Origin: CAZMVY01 sp964617875
GTDB taxonomy: Bacteria > Planctomycetota > Phycisphaerae > UBA1845 > PWPN01
NCBI GenBank assembly: GCA_964617875.1
Contig: CAZUAI010000104.1
Location: 1 to 18,154 of the forward strand
Direction of reading: 5' to 3'
DNA length: 18,154 nt
A model generated the notes under the pieces. The model was not told the origin of the DNA. It did no database searches and saw only the letters and a program-made list of their open reading frames with translations. Position numbers and translations under genes: made by a program. Below, piece by piece: positions 8,446-16,448 of this stretch (positions within the stretch are counted from its first letter, which is position 1; each line of letters begins with the position of its first letter).

Positions 8446-9321
8446 ATGGCGCAGGAGCGACTGCAAAAGGTGCTGGCGGCGGCGGGGATTGCCGCTCGCC
8501 GCGAGTGCGAGCAGATCATCCTCGACGGGCGCGTGCGCGTGAACGGCAGGCCCGTGCTGACGCTGCCGGTACTCGTGGACCCCGAGCGCGACGAGATCCT
8601 TGTCGATGACGAGCCCCTGCGGCCGCCGCACAAGGTCTATTACCTCCTGCACAAACCGAAGGGCGTTCACTGCACGAATTTCGACCCCGACGGCCGGCCG
8701 CGGGCCGTGGACCTCCTCGGCGGCGTCCGGCAGCGGGTCTTTCCGGTCGGGCGGCTCGACGCGGACAGCACCGGCCTCCTGCTCATGACGAACGACGGCG
8801 AACTCGCCGAACGCCTGACCCACCCGCGGTACGGCGTGGCGAAGACGTATCGCGTACACGTCAACGGCGACGTGACGGCCGAGGACATCGCCCGGCTTCG
8901 CAAAGGCGTCTGGCTGGCCGAGGGCAAGACGCACGTCCCCGGCGCGAGGATCATCCATCGCGGACGCGAACGGAGCGTCATCGAGATCACGCTGCGCGAG
9001 GGGCGCAACCGCGAAGTGCGGCGGATCCTGGCCCGCCTGGGACACAATGCCCGCAAGCTGCTCCGCATCCGGATCGGGCCGCTCTCGCTGCGCGGGCTCG
9101 GCCCGGGCGAGTGGCGGCCGCTGACGAAAGCCGAACTCCAGGCGCTCCGAAGGCTCGCGGCGGCGGGGCAGGAGGACGGGGCCGGCCGACAGCACGGCAT
9201 CCCGAAGCCCCGGCGGCACGGACCCGCGCCCGGCCAGCCCCCTCGTCGGGCCTTCACGCGGGGACGCCCCGGCGCCCCGCCGCGGGCGGGCCGGCACCCG
9301 CGCCGGCCGCGGCACCCGTAA
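8446..9321 (+). CDS. 23S rRNA pseudouridine synthase, RluB/RsuA family
   Basis: 291 aa. An N-terminal S4 RNA-binding domain (about 3-60, ERLQKVLAAAGIAARRECE, GRVRVNG) precedes the pseudouridine synthase domain with GRLDADSTGLLLMTNDG; D105 is the catalytic Asp. KTYRVHV (133-139) and GRNREVRRIL (186-195) are also typical. The family isomerises uridine in the large-subunit or small-subunit rRNA; RluB of E. coli acts at U2605 of 23S rRNA, and the S4 plus catalytic layout fits RluB best. ATG 8446 is preferred because the family begins with this MxxERLQK motif and GAGAG lies 5 bases upstream. Residues about 241-291 are a Pro/Arg/Gly-rich basic tail, probably disordered and possibly rRNA-binding. 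Confidence 0.92.
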   Translation: MAQERLQKVLAAAGIAARRECEQIILDGRVRVNGRPVLTLPVLVDPERDEILVDDEPLRPPHKVYYLLHKPKGVHCTNFDPDGRPRAVDLLGGVRQRVFPVGRLDADSTGLLLMTNDGELAERLTHPRYGVAKTYRVHVNGDVTAEDIARLRKGVWLAEGKTHVPGARIIHRGRERSVIEITLREGRNREVRRILARLGHNARKLLRIRIGPLSLRGLGPGEWRPLTKAELQALRRLAAAGQEDGAGRQHGIPKPRRHGPAPGQPPRRAFTRGRPGAPPRAGRHPRRPRHP

Positions 9322-9333
9322 AGCCATTTCGCC

Positions 9334-9351
9334 CCGCGCCTTGTCGCGCGG
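9334..9351 (+). terminator. hairpin after the RluB-type gene
   Basis: CCGCGC (9334-9339) and GCGCGG (9346-9351) pair perfectly around a 6-base loop, 12 bases after the stop codon. TCTTTCC follows at 9355-9361, a weak T-rich tail. The hairpin shares bases with the promoter candidate of the next gene. Confidence 0.35.
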
Positions 9352-9369
9352 CGGTCTTTCCACTACATT
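9341..9369 (+). promoter_or_regulatory. promoter candidate for the 9408 lipoprotein gene
   Basis: TTGTCG (9341-9346) and TACATT (9364-9369) are separated by exactly 17 bases. Each agrees with the sigma70 consensus in 4 of 6 positions. The local A+T content rises around 9355-9378, and the start codon is 38 bases further on. Confidence 0.45.
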
Positions 9370-9407
9370 GACCGTTTACCGCGCCGGGGGCGTGGAGGCT
9401 CAGGCCC

Positions 9408-9902
9408 ATGCGACAGACACAACGTGGGACGGCGGGCGACGGCCTTCGGGCCGTCTGGCGGCCGTGTGGAACGGGCTTGCTGGTGCTGTTGTGCGGCTGC
9501 CAGGGCGGCCTGACCGGAAACCCGGGCCGTCTGACGCCGAAGCCCGTGCCCTATATATCGGACGTGCCGGTGCCGAACGGCTTCCGCCTCGTCGAGAAGG
9601 CCACCGACGATTACATCAGCGGCGGCGTGCGGGTCGTGCGGCATGACTATGAGGGGCGGGCCGACCGCGCCGCCCTCCGGACATTCTACCAGGAGCAGAT
9701 GCCGAGCTTCCGCTGGACGCGGATCAGCGATCAGAACATCAAGGGCGAGATCACGATGCGGTTCGAGAAGGGGACCGAATCCTGCACGGTTGTGGTCCGT
9801 CCGACGAGCAGCGACTGGCTCGACCAGACGACCGTCCGGGTCACGATCGTGCCCTTCGATCGCAACGGCCGCGAGCCGCCGGCCCGGACGCCCGGGCGGT
9901 GA
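9408..9902 (+). CDS. lipoprotein of unrecognised family
   Basis: 164 aa. The signal peptide ends in a good lipobox, LCGC (28-31), so C31 is probably lipidated. GGAGG lies 9 bases before the ATG. The mature part opens with KPVPYISDVPVPNGFRLVEK, then RVVRHDYEGRADRAALRTFYQEQMPSFRW (about 75-103), and ends with a beta-rich FEKGTESCTVVV stretch. It is one compact alpha/beta domain of about 110 residues followed by a Pro/Arg tail. I do not recognise a named family with certainty; similar short 'VPxPxGF' lipoproteins exist in deep-branching bacteria as far as I recall. Function unknown. The next gene follows by 49 bases in the same direction. Confidence 0.8.
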   Translation: MRQTQRGTAGDGLRAVWRPCGTGLLVLLCGCQGGLTGNPGRLTPKPVPYISDVPVPNGFRLVEKATDDYISGGVRVVRHDYEGRADRAALRTFYQEQMPSFRWTRISDQNIKGEITMRFEKGTESCTVVVRPTSSDWLDQTTVRVTIVPFDRNGREPPARTPGR

Positions 9903-9951
9903 GGATCCGAAGACGGCAGTGCGGGCAGCGTAACGGGATGCTTCATCAGAC

Positions 9952-10698
9952 ATGAAAACGAAACGACGACAGGAACTGCGGCAGAACGAGCTGATTCATC
10001 AGTTGATGGAACTCAAGGAGTTCGCCATCCGGCGATGGAACTACATCGCCGGCGTGGTCGTGCTGGTGGTGCTGGTGTTCGCGATCGGATGGTACTGGCA
10101 GTACAGCCGCACGCGCAGCCGCAACGAAGGCCTGAACGCGCTGGCGAAGGTGCGGACGGACGAGAGTCTGGGGTCGGCCCAGCGGCTCGACCGGCTGCGG
10201 CAGATCGTGGCGGACTATTCCGATCGCTCGGTGGTGCTCGCGGCCCTGGAGGCGACGGGGGCGGAGGCGATGAGGCAGTACCTGTTGTACGGCAAGTCCT
10301 CCTTCGATCCGGAGCAGGCCAGGCGGTTGCTGGATACGGCGGAGGAGATGTACGGGCGGATCGTCCGGGAGTATACGGAACCCGCGGAGGCGCTCGCCCG
10401 TGCGCGCCTGAACCTGGCCGCCATCGCCGAGAATCGCGACGACAAGGAGGCGGCTCGCCGGCAGTACCGGGCGATCCTCGACACGCCGCAACTCAAGGCC
10501 CTCACCCAGTACGCGAGCGAGGCCGAGACGCGCGACAGAACCCTGGACAGCCGAATGGTGAAGATGGTGATCCTGCCGCCCGAGTCGCGGCCGACCACCA
10601 CGCAGGCGGCGACGAGACCGGCGGCGACGCGACAGGCCGTACCGCGCCCGATGGCAACGCATCCTGCGACGACGGCCCCGGCGGAACGCGCCCCCTGA
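9952..10698 (+). CDS. single-pass membrane protein with TPR-like helices (TPR_21/YfgM-like)
   Basis: 248 aa. A basic cytoplasmic N-terminus is followed by one strong transmembrane segment (about 31-48, YIAGVVVLVVLVFAIGWYW). Then comes an alpha-helical Ala-rich domain (about 55-190) with TPR-like spacing, for example ALARARLNLAAIAENRDDKEAARRQYRAIL. This layout matches the YfgM/TPR_21 group, which in E. coli is associated with the Sec translocon and periplasmic chaperones. The tail (about 210-248) is a low-complexity Thr/Ala/Pro/Arg stretch, probably disordered and extracytoplasmic. No clear ribosome-binding site precedes the ATG. The specific role cannot be assigned. Confidence 0.75.
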   Translation: MKTKRRQELRQNELIHQLMELKEFAIRRWNYIAGVVVLVVLVFAIGWYWQYSRTRSRNEGLNALAKVRTDESLGSAQRLDRLRQIVADYSDRSVVLAALEATGAEAMRQYLLYGKSSFDPEQARRLLDTAEEMYGRIVREYTEPAEALARARLNLAAIAENRDDKEAARRQYRAILDTPQLKALTQYASEAETRDRTLDSRMVKMVILPPESRPTTTQAATRPAATRQAVPRPMATHPATTAPAERAP

Positions 10699-10862
10699 GG
10701 CCCCCGCCCGCGACGATGGCGACGGGTGCGACTCGCACGGCCGGGCCGTGACCTCCCGCCGGCCGCACGCAGACAGCCGGCCCGGTCGCGCGGCAAACCC
10801 GTCTGTCGCCGGGGGGCGAAGACTCAGCGGTCGCCACGAGGACGACAAGAGGTTATCCCGAG
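10699..10862. other. 164-base gap with alternative hairpins before the mannosidase gene
   Basis: No ORF of its own is supported here. GTGCG/CGCAC (10726-10730 with 10734-10738) and CACGGC/GCCGTG (10736-10741 with 10745-10750) form two short hairpins that share bases 10736-10738, so only one can be complete at a time. GCCGGC at 10758-10763 and 10776-10781 can form a third. At this G+C content some hairpins are expected by chance, and no T-run follows. Confidence 0.3.
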
Positions 10863-13343
10863 ATGCCGAACAAGACGATCCACCTGGTCTGCAACGCTCA
10901 CATGGACCCCGTCTGGCTGTGGGAGTGGGAGGAGGGCGCGGCCACCGCGATCTCCACGTTCCGCACCGCCGCCGACCTCTGCGAGGAGTTCCCGGCTTTC
11001 GTCTTCAACCACAACGAAGCGATCCTCTACCGCTGGGTGGAGGAGTACGAGCCGGCGCTTTTCGAGCGGATCCGCCGGCTCATCCGGCAGAAAAAGTGGC
11101 ACGTCATGGGCGGCTGGGTGCTCCAGCCCGACTGCAACATGCCGTCCGGCGAGTCGTTCGTCCGCCAGATCCTCCTCGGCAAACGCTACTTCGAGGAGAA
11201 ATTCGGCGTCGAGCCGACGACCGCCGTTAACCTCGACCCGTTCGGCCACACGCAGGGCCTCGTGCAGATCCTTGCCCGGAGCGGCTTCGATTCGTACCTG
11301 TTCTGCCGTCCCGACCAGAAGGACTGCCCGCTGCCCGACTCGGATTTCGTCTGGGTCGGCCGTGACGGCTCGGAGGTCATGGCCTCGCGCGTCATCGGCT
11401 GGTACAACTCGCAGCTCGGAAAGGTGGGCAAGAAGATCCGGGACCGCATGAAGAGCCCCCCGTTCCGGGACAACATCATCCTCCTGTGGGGCGTCGGTGA
11501 CCACGGCGGCGGGCCGTCCCGGGCCGATCTCCGGCAGATCACACGGCTCATCCGCGAAACGAAGGACTTCCGCATCGTTCACTCGACGCCGGAGGCCTAT
11601 TTCGCCGAGCTGGCGAAGAGGCGGTCCTCGCTCCCGCGGCACGACAGGGATCTCAACCCGTGGGCGGTCGGCTGCTACACCTCGCAGGTCCGCATCAAGC
11701 AGCGTCACCGCCGGCTCGAAAACGAACTGTACGCCGTCGAGAAGATGGTCACGACCGCCGCGAGCCAGCGGCTGATGGAGTATCCGGCGGCCGAGCTGGC
11801 CCAGGCCCTGCACGACCTGACGTTCGCCGAGTTCCACGACATCCTGCCGGGCTCGTCGATCCAGCCGGTCGAGGAGGCCGCCCTGCGGCTGATGGACCAC
11901 GGCCTCGAGATCCTGTCGCGGGTGAAGACGCGGGCGTTCTTCGCGCTGTCGCAGGGCCAGGCGCCGGCGAAGGAGGGGGAGATCCCGATCCTCGTGTACA
12001 ACCCGCACCCGTACCCGGTCCGCACGATCGTCGAGTGCGAGTTCCAGCTGGCTGACCCGAACTGGGAGGACGTGCACACGCTCGCGACGGCGTACCGCGA
12101 CGGCCGGGCGCTGCCCTCGCAGCTCGAGAAGGAACTGAGCAACCTGAACCTCGACTGGCGCAAGCGGATCGTGTTCGAAGCCGAACTGCGGCCGTCGCAG
12201 ATGAACCGCTTCGACTGCCGGCTCACGCTCGTCCGGAAGAAGCCCCGGCCCGCCCTGCGCGAGAAGAACGGCATGATCCGCTTCCGGACCGGCCTGCTGG
12301 ATGTCGTCATCAACACGAAGACCGGGCTGGTCGATCGGTATCGGGTCCGCGGCGTGGACCACGTCGGCCGCGGCGCGTTCCTCCCGCTGGTCATGGCCGA
12401 CAACGAGGATTCGTGGGGCATGCTCGGGCGGAGCTACCGCAAGGTCGTGGGCCGCTTCCGCCTGATGTCTCGCAAGGACGGCACGCGGTTTTCCGGCGTG
12501 ACCCGGGCGACGCTGCCCTCCGTCCGCGTGATCGAGGACGGCCCCGTGCGGAGCGTCGTCGAGGCCGTCTTCGCGCACGGCGATTCGTTCATCTGCCAGC
12601 AGTACAAGCTGCCGAAGCGCGGGACGGAGATCGAGGTCGAGACCCGCGTCCACTGGAACGAGAAGAACCGCATGCTCAAGCTCGCCGTGCCCACGCCCGG
12701 CGGCGGCCGCTACGTGGGCCAGATCGCCTTCGGCGTCGGCGACCTGCCGTCGAACGGGGACGAGGCGGTCGCGCAGAAGTGGGTGGCCGTCGTCTCGGAC
12801 GACGACAACCGCGCGCTGACCTGCATCAACGACGGCGTGTACGGCTCCGACGTCTCGGCCGACGGGCTGCGGCTGACGCTTCTGCGCTCGCCGGCGTACT
12901 CGGGCCACCCGATCTTCGAACGCGAGATCGTGCCGCAGGACCGCTACCTGCCGCGGCAGGACCAGGGCGAGCGGGTATTTCGCTTCTGGCTGAACGGCGG
13001 GCGCATCCGCGACCGGCTCGACGCCGTCGATCGCGAGGCGCTGGCGAAGAATGAACAGCCGTTCGCCCTGTCGTTCTTCCCGCCGGGGACGGGCCGCAAG
13101 CCCCGGCCCGGCGTGCGGATCGGCGACGACGTCGTCCAGGTCACCGCGATCAAGAAGGCGCACGACGACAACGACATCATCATCCGCCTCTTCAACCCGA
13201 CCGGGCGCGCGCGCACCACGACCGTCGCCATCCCGTGGATCGGCCTGAAGGCGAAGGCGACCCTGTCGCGCTTCGAGATCAAGACCCTCAAGGTGAACCC
13301 GAAGACGCGGCGCGTCCGCGAGGTGAACCTGCTCGAACGGTGA
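10863..13343 (+). CDS. GH38 family alpha-mannosidase, cytoplasmic
   Basis: 826 aa, no signal peptide. The GH38 catalytic domain has the metal ligands in NAHMDPVWLW (H13, D15), the nucleophile D125 in NLDPFGHTQG, and GDHGGGPS (212-219), which supplies further active-site residues. A helical mid domain (about 300-370) and the long beta-sandwich C-terminal half of GH38 follow. The enzyme removes terminal alpha-linked mannose by a retaining mechanism; the substrate linkage cannot be told from sequence. Its length is normal for bacterial members and shorter than lysosomal ones. AAGAGG lies 10 bases before the ATG. The stop overlaps a short ATG ORF (TGATG) leading to the glycosyltransferase gene, which suggests co-expression. 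Confidence 0.93.
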   Translation: MPNKTIHLVCNAHMDPVWLWEWEEGAATAISTFRTAADLCEEFPAFVFNHNEAILYRWVEEYEPALFERIRRLIRQKKWHVMGGWVLQPDCNMPSGESFVRQILLGKRYFEEKFGVEPTTAVNLDPFGHTQGLVQILARSGFDSYLFCRPDQKDCPLPDSDFVWVGRDGSEVMASRVIGWYNSQLGKVGKKIRDRMKSPPFRDNIILLWGVGDHGGGPSRADLRQITRLIRETKDFRIVHSTPEAYFAELAKRRSSLPRHDRDLNPWAVGCYTSQVRIKQRHRRLENELYAVEKMVTTAASQRLMEYPAAELAQALHDLTFAEFHDILPGSSIQPVEEAALRLMDHGLEILSRVKTRAFFALSQGQAPAKEGEIPILVYNPHPYPVRTIVECEFQLADPNWEDVHTLATAYRDGRALPSQLEKELSNLNLDWRKRIVFEAELRPSQMNRFDCRLTLVRKKPRPALREKNGMIRFRTGLLDVVINTKTGLVDRYRVRGVDHVGRGAFLPLVMADNEDSWGMLGRSYRKVVGRFRLMSRKDGTRFSGVTRATLPSVRVIEDGPVRSVVEAVFAHGDSFICQQYKLPKRGTEIEVETRVHWNEKNRMLKLAVPTPGGGRYVGQIAFGVGDLPSNGDEAVAQKWVAVVSDDDNRALTCINDGVYGSDVSADGLRLTLLRSPAYSGHPIFEREIVPQDRYLPRQDQGERVFRFWLNGGRIRDRLDAVDREALAKNEQPFALSFFPPGTGRKPRPGVRIGDDVVQVTAIKKAHDDNDIIIRLFNPTGRARTTTVAIPWIGLKAKATLSRFEIKTLKVNPKTRRVREVNLLER

Positions 13344-13381
13344 TGCCGTGTTCGGCCGGTCTGGGCAGAGAGCCAGCATGA
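13343..13381 (+). CDS. possible 12-residue coupling ORF
   Basis: An ATG overlapping the mannosidase stop (TGATG, 13341-13345) opens a 12-codon ORF whose TGA (13379-13381) overlaps the ATG of the glycosyltransferase gene at 13378 (ATGA). It has no ribosome-binding site of its own in the required place. Termination-reinitiation across it could couple the two genes, but chance is a fair explanation. Confidence 0.2.
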   Translation: MPCSAGLGREPA

Positions 13382-14925
13382 ACGGGCGTCCGGCGATACG
13401 CGGATGGCGGGGCTGGATCGCAGGACCCGGGTGGCACCTCGCCCTGATTCTGGTTCTCCTGGGCTTGCGGTTTCTGCACTTCCGGCCCGTCCTCGACGGC
13501 CCGCACGAGTTCCGCCAGTCGGACACGGCGATGTACGCCCTCGGGTTCTACAAGTACGAATTCAACATCCTGCGCCCGTCCGTCTGCTGGCGCGGCAACT
13601 ACCGCCTGTACGCCCTCGAGTTCCCGATCCACGAGTTCCTCGCCGCCGTGCTGTACAAGGCGTTCGGGCCGCACCTGGCGCTGGCGCGGCTGGTGACGCT
13701 GCTCTTCTTCGCGGGCTCGGCGTGGTATCTGTACCGGGTGCTCTGCCGCGTGGCGGAGGCGCGGCTTGCGCGCGTCGCCGTGGTCCTCTACTGCGCGTTT
13801 CCGCTCGGGTTCGTCTACTCGCGGGCGGTGCACATCGACGCCGCGGCGCTGTGTTTCGCGCACGCTTCGCTGTACTACCTGTTGCTCGCCGCCGACCGCC
13901 CGGGCCTGATGCGGCCCGCGCTGGCGGCAATCGCCGGGGCCCTCGCGTGGACCGTGAAGGCGCCGTACGTCTTCTACCTGTACGTGCCGCTGGCGTGCCA
14001 CGTGCTGCGCCCGCCGTTGGATTGGCGCAGGATCGGCCGGGTGCTGGCCCCGACCGCCGTGTCCCTGCTCGCCTTCGTGGCGTGGCAGTGGCACTCGCAC
14101 GTGATCAACACGGGCGTGCCCGACTGGCCCTATGTCCAGAAGACCGTGGATGCCGCCAGTCACTACTTCGGGACGCTCGACCAGCGCCTGAACGCCGGCG
14201 AGTGGACGATCATCGTCGGCCGCCTGCTGAAAGACGTCGCCTGCTTCGTCGGCGTCGTTCCGCTGGCGATCGGGGCCGGCGCGGCCCTGCGGGGCGGGCA
14301 CGGGCGGTTCATCGGCCTCTGGCTGGCGGGCCTCCTGCTGTATCTGCTGGTGTTCTTCAGCCTCAACGCGCGGCACGATTACTATCAACTGCCGTTCCTG
14401 GCGGTGTTCGCCGCGGGCATGGGCTTCGGCATCGAATGGTTCCGCCGTCGCGTCGGCGAACTCCCCGGCCGCAGGGCCCGCTGGGCGGACGCCGCCGCGG
14501 AGGCCGCGCTCGTCGGCTGCGTGGCGTGGTTCACGTGGTACGGCCAGACGCAGCTCGGCTACTACACCGTCGATCCGCTGATGTCGCAGACGGGCGCCGT
14601 TCTGCAGGATCGAACGCCGGACGACGCGCTCGTGATCGCCTCGTACCCGGAGGCCGGCGTGACGACTCCGCACGTCCTGTTCGCGGCCCGCCGCCTGGGA
14701 TGGTCGCTGCCGAGCGAGGTTCTCGGAGACCAGACGCTTCGCGCCTACCGCCAGGCCGGCGCGACGCACCTGGCGCTGATCGCCCCCGGACCGGCCGACC
14801 TGAACAGGCTCAGGACCTGCGGACTGCCGCCGCCCGAGGTCCGCCGGCTGGCCGGCCCGCCGGCGACACAACTGCTGCTCTTCGATCTTCGGGGCTGGCC
14901 GACAGGCCCGGCGTCGCCTGGATGA
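13378..14925 (+). CDS. GT-C membrane glycosyltransferase, GT39/ArnT-like
   Basis: 515 aa. About ten hydrophobic segments lie between residues 20 and 390, followed by a soluble C-terminal domain (about 395-515). The first external loop has LDGPHEFRQSDTAMYA (39-54), the acidic loop with the family-like HEFRQ pattern that holds the catalytic Asp/Glu in GT-C enzymes. EFPIHEF (81-87) and ARHDYYQLPF (331-340) are also characteristic. Such enzymes move a sugar from a polyprenyl-phosphate donor to a lipid, glycan or protein on the outer face of the membrane. ATG 13378 is chosen because AGAGAG lies 5 bases upstream; the GTG at 13348 lacks a site and adds 10 residues. The mannosidase directly upstream hints at mannose-containing glycans, though this is inference. 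Confidence 0.85.
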   Translation: MNGRPAIRGWRGWIAGPGWHLALILVLLGLRFLHFRPVLDGPHEFRQSDTAMYALGFYKYEFNILRPSVCWRGNYRLYALEFPIHEFLAAVLYKAFGPHLALARLVTLLFFAGSAWYLYRVLCRVAEARLARVAVVLYCAFPLGFVYSRAVHIDAAALCFAHASLYYLLLAADRPGLMRPALAAIAGALAWTVKAPYVFYLYVPLACHVLRPPLDWRRIGRVLAPTAVSLLAFVAWQWHSHVINTGVPDWPYVQKTVDAASHYFGTLDQRLNAGEWTIIVGRLLKDVACFVGVVPLAIGAGAALRGGHGRFIGLWLAGLLLYLLVFFSLNARHDYYQLPFLAVFAAGMGFGIEWFRRRVGELPGRRARWADAAAEAALVGCVAWFTWYGQTQLGYYTVDPLMSQTGAVLQDRTPDDALVIASYPEAGVTTPHVLFAARRLGWSLPSEVLGDQTLRAYRQAGATHLALIAPGPADLNRLRTCGLPPPEVRRLAGPPATQLLLFDLRGWPTGPASPG

Positions 14926-14945
14926 TGCCGTCGTGTCGGACGATT

Positions 14946-14965
14946 CCCGCCGCGTCGGGGGCGGG
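14946..14965 (+). terminator. hairpin after the glycosyltransferase gene
   Basis: CCCGCC (14946-14951) pairs with GGCGGG (14960-14965) around 8 bases, 20 bases after the stop. No T-run follows, so any terminator function would be unconventional or Rho-assisted. Confidence 0.35.
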
Positions 14966-15003
14966 CAGGATTCTGAAGCCTGCGATTCCCCGAACCAACG
15001 TGC

Positions 15004-15009
15004 TACGAT
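15004..15009 (+). promoter_or_regulatory. -10 candidate immediately before the radical SAM gene
   Basis: TACGAT agrees with TATAAT in 4 of 6 positions and ends 8 bases before the ATG at 15018. No good -35 is present at 16-18 bases, and no ribosome-binding site precedes the ATG. If used, transcription would begin at or within a few bases of the start codon. Confidence 0.35.
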
Positions 15010-15017
15010 AGTCTGCG

Positions 15018-15908
15018 ATGAACGAGGACGGCCAGCCATCGCTGTTCGACGCGGACGGGCCGGCGCCCCCCTTGCTCGGCGAGGGCCCGCTCGCGGGCGT
15101 CGTCGTGCGCGAGGTCCGCTGCCGGAGCCTGCTGAACCGCTGCGGCATCGACGACTACTCGTTCAACGCCTACGTCGGCTGCGGGCACGCCTGCGGCTAC
15201 TGCTACGCCCGGTTCATGCAGCGGTTTCATCCGCACGCGGAAGAGTGGGGCCGCTTCGTGGATGTGAAGGTCAACGCCCCGGAGGCCCTCGCCCGCCAGC
15301 TCCGCCGGCTCGCGCCCGGCGGCGTCTTCACGTGCAGCGCCTGCGACGGCTGGCAGCCGGCCGAGGCGCGCTACCGCCTCACGCGCGAGTGCTGCCGACT
15401 CCTGCTGGATGCCGGCTTTCGCCTGAACGTGCTGACGAAGAGCGCCCTCGTGCTGCGCGACCTCGATCTCTTCGCCGGCCGGGGCGTCCGCGTCGGCGTG
15501 ACGCTGACGACGCCGGATGAGTCGTGGGCACGGGTCTGGGAGCCCGGTGCATCGCCGGTGGCTGCGCGGCTGGATGTGCTCCGGCGGGCGAAGGCGGCGG
15601 GTCTGGAGACGGAGATCCTGTTCGGCCCGCTGCTGCCCGCGATCAGCGACACGGACGAGGCGCTCGCCCGCCTGTTCGCGCAGGCCGCCGAGGTCCGCGT
15701 CGATCGGATCTGGACGGACGCGCTGAACCCCCGTCCGCGGGTCTGGCCGGCCATCCAGCAGGTGCTGCGCCGCCACGCCCCGGGCCTGTACGAACACTAC
15801 CGCCGTGTGCTCTTCGATCCCGCGTTTCGCGAGGAGTACGAACGCCGACTCGACGTTCGCATCCACGCCGCGGCCGAGAAGGCGGGTGTCGCGTCACGCC
15901 TCGCGTAG
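15018..15908 (+). CDS. radical SAM protein, SplB-like (COG1533 type)
   Basis: 296 aa. The [4Fe-4S] cluster motif CGHACGYC gives C55, C59 and C62 within NAYVGCGHACGYCYARFM. Further family marks are FTCSACDGWQPAE (105-117), LNVLTKSALVLRDLDL (136-151), the EPGASPVAARLDVLRR segment (175-190), and GPLLPAISD (203-211). The family is related to spore photoproduct lyase and includes many radical SAM proteins of unknown reaction; no DNA-lesion-specific residue can be verified here. C35, C42, C106 and C109 are extra cysteines that could hold another cluster, though spacing gives no firm motif. There is no ribosome-binding site, and a -10-like hexamer is unusually close, suggesting a leaderless mRNA. 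The reaction is unknown. Confidence 0.85.
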   Translation: MNEDGQPSLFDADGPAPPLLGEGPLAGVVVREVRCRSLLNRCGIDDYSFNAYVGCGHACGYCYARFMQRFHPHAEEWGRFVDVKVNAPEALARQLRRLAPGGVFTCSACDGWQPAEARYRLTRECCRLLLDAGFRLNVLTKSALVLRDLDLFAGRGVRVGVTLTTPDESWARVWEPGASPVAARLDVLRRAKAAGLETEILFGPLLPAISDTDEALARLFAQAAEVRVDRIWTDALNPRPRVWPAIQQVLRRHAPGLYEHYRRVLFDPAFREEYERRLDVRIHAAAEKAGVASRLA

Positions 15909-15913
15909 GCCGA

Positions 15914-15926
15914 CCCTCGACGAGGG
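15914..15926 (+). terminator. hairpin after the radical SAM gene
   Basis: CCCTC-GAC-GAGGG is a perfect 5-bp stem with a 3-base loop, starting 5 bases after the stop codon. No T-run follows. Confidence 0.35.
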
Positions 15927-15949
15927 CAGGCACGGGCTGCGGCGCGGAT

Positions 15950-15978
15950 TTGCGCGCGGCCCGCGTGCGGAGTAAAAT
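15950..15978 (+). promoter_or_regulatory. promoter of the zinc-ribbon membrane protein gene, probably leaderless
   Basis: TTGCGC (15950-15955) and TAAAAT (15973-15978) are separated by exactly 17 bases. TAAAAT matches the -10 consensus in 5 of 6 positions and stands out in a G+C-rich gap. The ATG at 15985 starts 7 bases after the hexamer, where transcription would normally begin. The AGGGG at 15979-15983 is only one base from the ATG and cannot act as a normal ribosome-binding site. Confidence 0.6.
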
Positions 15979-15984
15979 AGGGGT

Positions 15985-16401
15985 ATGCCGATCGAACCGG
16001 AAGGCCTGCCGGGTTTCCGCGGCCGTATCGACGAGTCCGTCTACTGCGGCACGTGCGGCTACAACCTCCGAACCCTTCCGTGGATCGGGCGGTGCCCTGA
16101 ATGCGGCAGCCACTACAATGCCCGCTGGAAAACCCGGCACGGCATCTTCCTTCCCCAGGAACTCCGCTTCCCCCTCGGCGACGTCTTCACCACCACGGTC
16201 TGTGCGGCAACGACCGGGTTCCTGGCCCTGAGGATCGCCGTGACGCATCCGTTCCCCTGGGCCCTGGGCGTCCTGTGCCTTCTGCTCGCGATCGCCACGC
16301 TTCAAGCCCTTCTGAGCACCTGCGAGAGCGTCGGCCGGTATATGCGGTTCCGCAGCGTCGGCCGCGATGATCGGGACGACGACGACCGGCTCCGCCCGTA
16401 A
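15985..16401 (+). CDS. small membrane protein with N-terminal zinc ribbon
   Basis: 138 aa. Residues 20-42 form a zinc ribbon, YCGTCGYNLRTL...GRCPECGS, with C21, C24, C37 and C40 as ligands. Two hydrophobic segments follow (about 66-86 and 91-112), and the protein ends in an Arg/Asp-rich cytoplasmic-looking tail. Proteins with a CxxCGYxL...CPECG head and one or more membrane helices are very frequent in planctomycetes, as established from their genomes; their function is not known. It has its own promoter at 15950-15978 and a hairpin right after the stop, so it is probably transcribed alone. Confidence 0.8.
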   Translation: MPIEPEGLPGFRGRIDESVYCGTCGYNLRTLPWIGRCPECGSHYNARWKTRHGIFLPQELRFPLGDVFTTTVCAATTGFLALRIAVTHPFPWALGVLCLLLAIATLQALLSTCESVGRYMRFRSVGRDDRDDDDRLRP

Positions 16402-16428
16402 GCCGGCAACGAAGGCTTCGTCCCCGGC
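16402..16428 (+). terminator. two-part hairpin directly after the zinc-ribbon gene
   Basis: GCCGG (16402-16406) pairs with CCGGC (16424-16428), and inside it ACGAA (16409-16413) pairs with TTCGT (16417-16421) around GGC. The two stems are separated by a CA/CC internal loop. It begins on the base after the stop codon. No T-run follows. Confidence 0.45.
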
Positions 16429-16448
16429 CGACGCGCCTTTCGGGGGGC

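Noticed and set aside
10824..13526. 900-codon open frame on the minus strand opposite the mannosidase gene
   Set aside because: It is antisense to a gene with intact GH38 catalytic motifs, and the translation is an Arg/Val/Leu/Asp-rich shadow typical of high third-position G+C. No family motif is visible.
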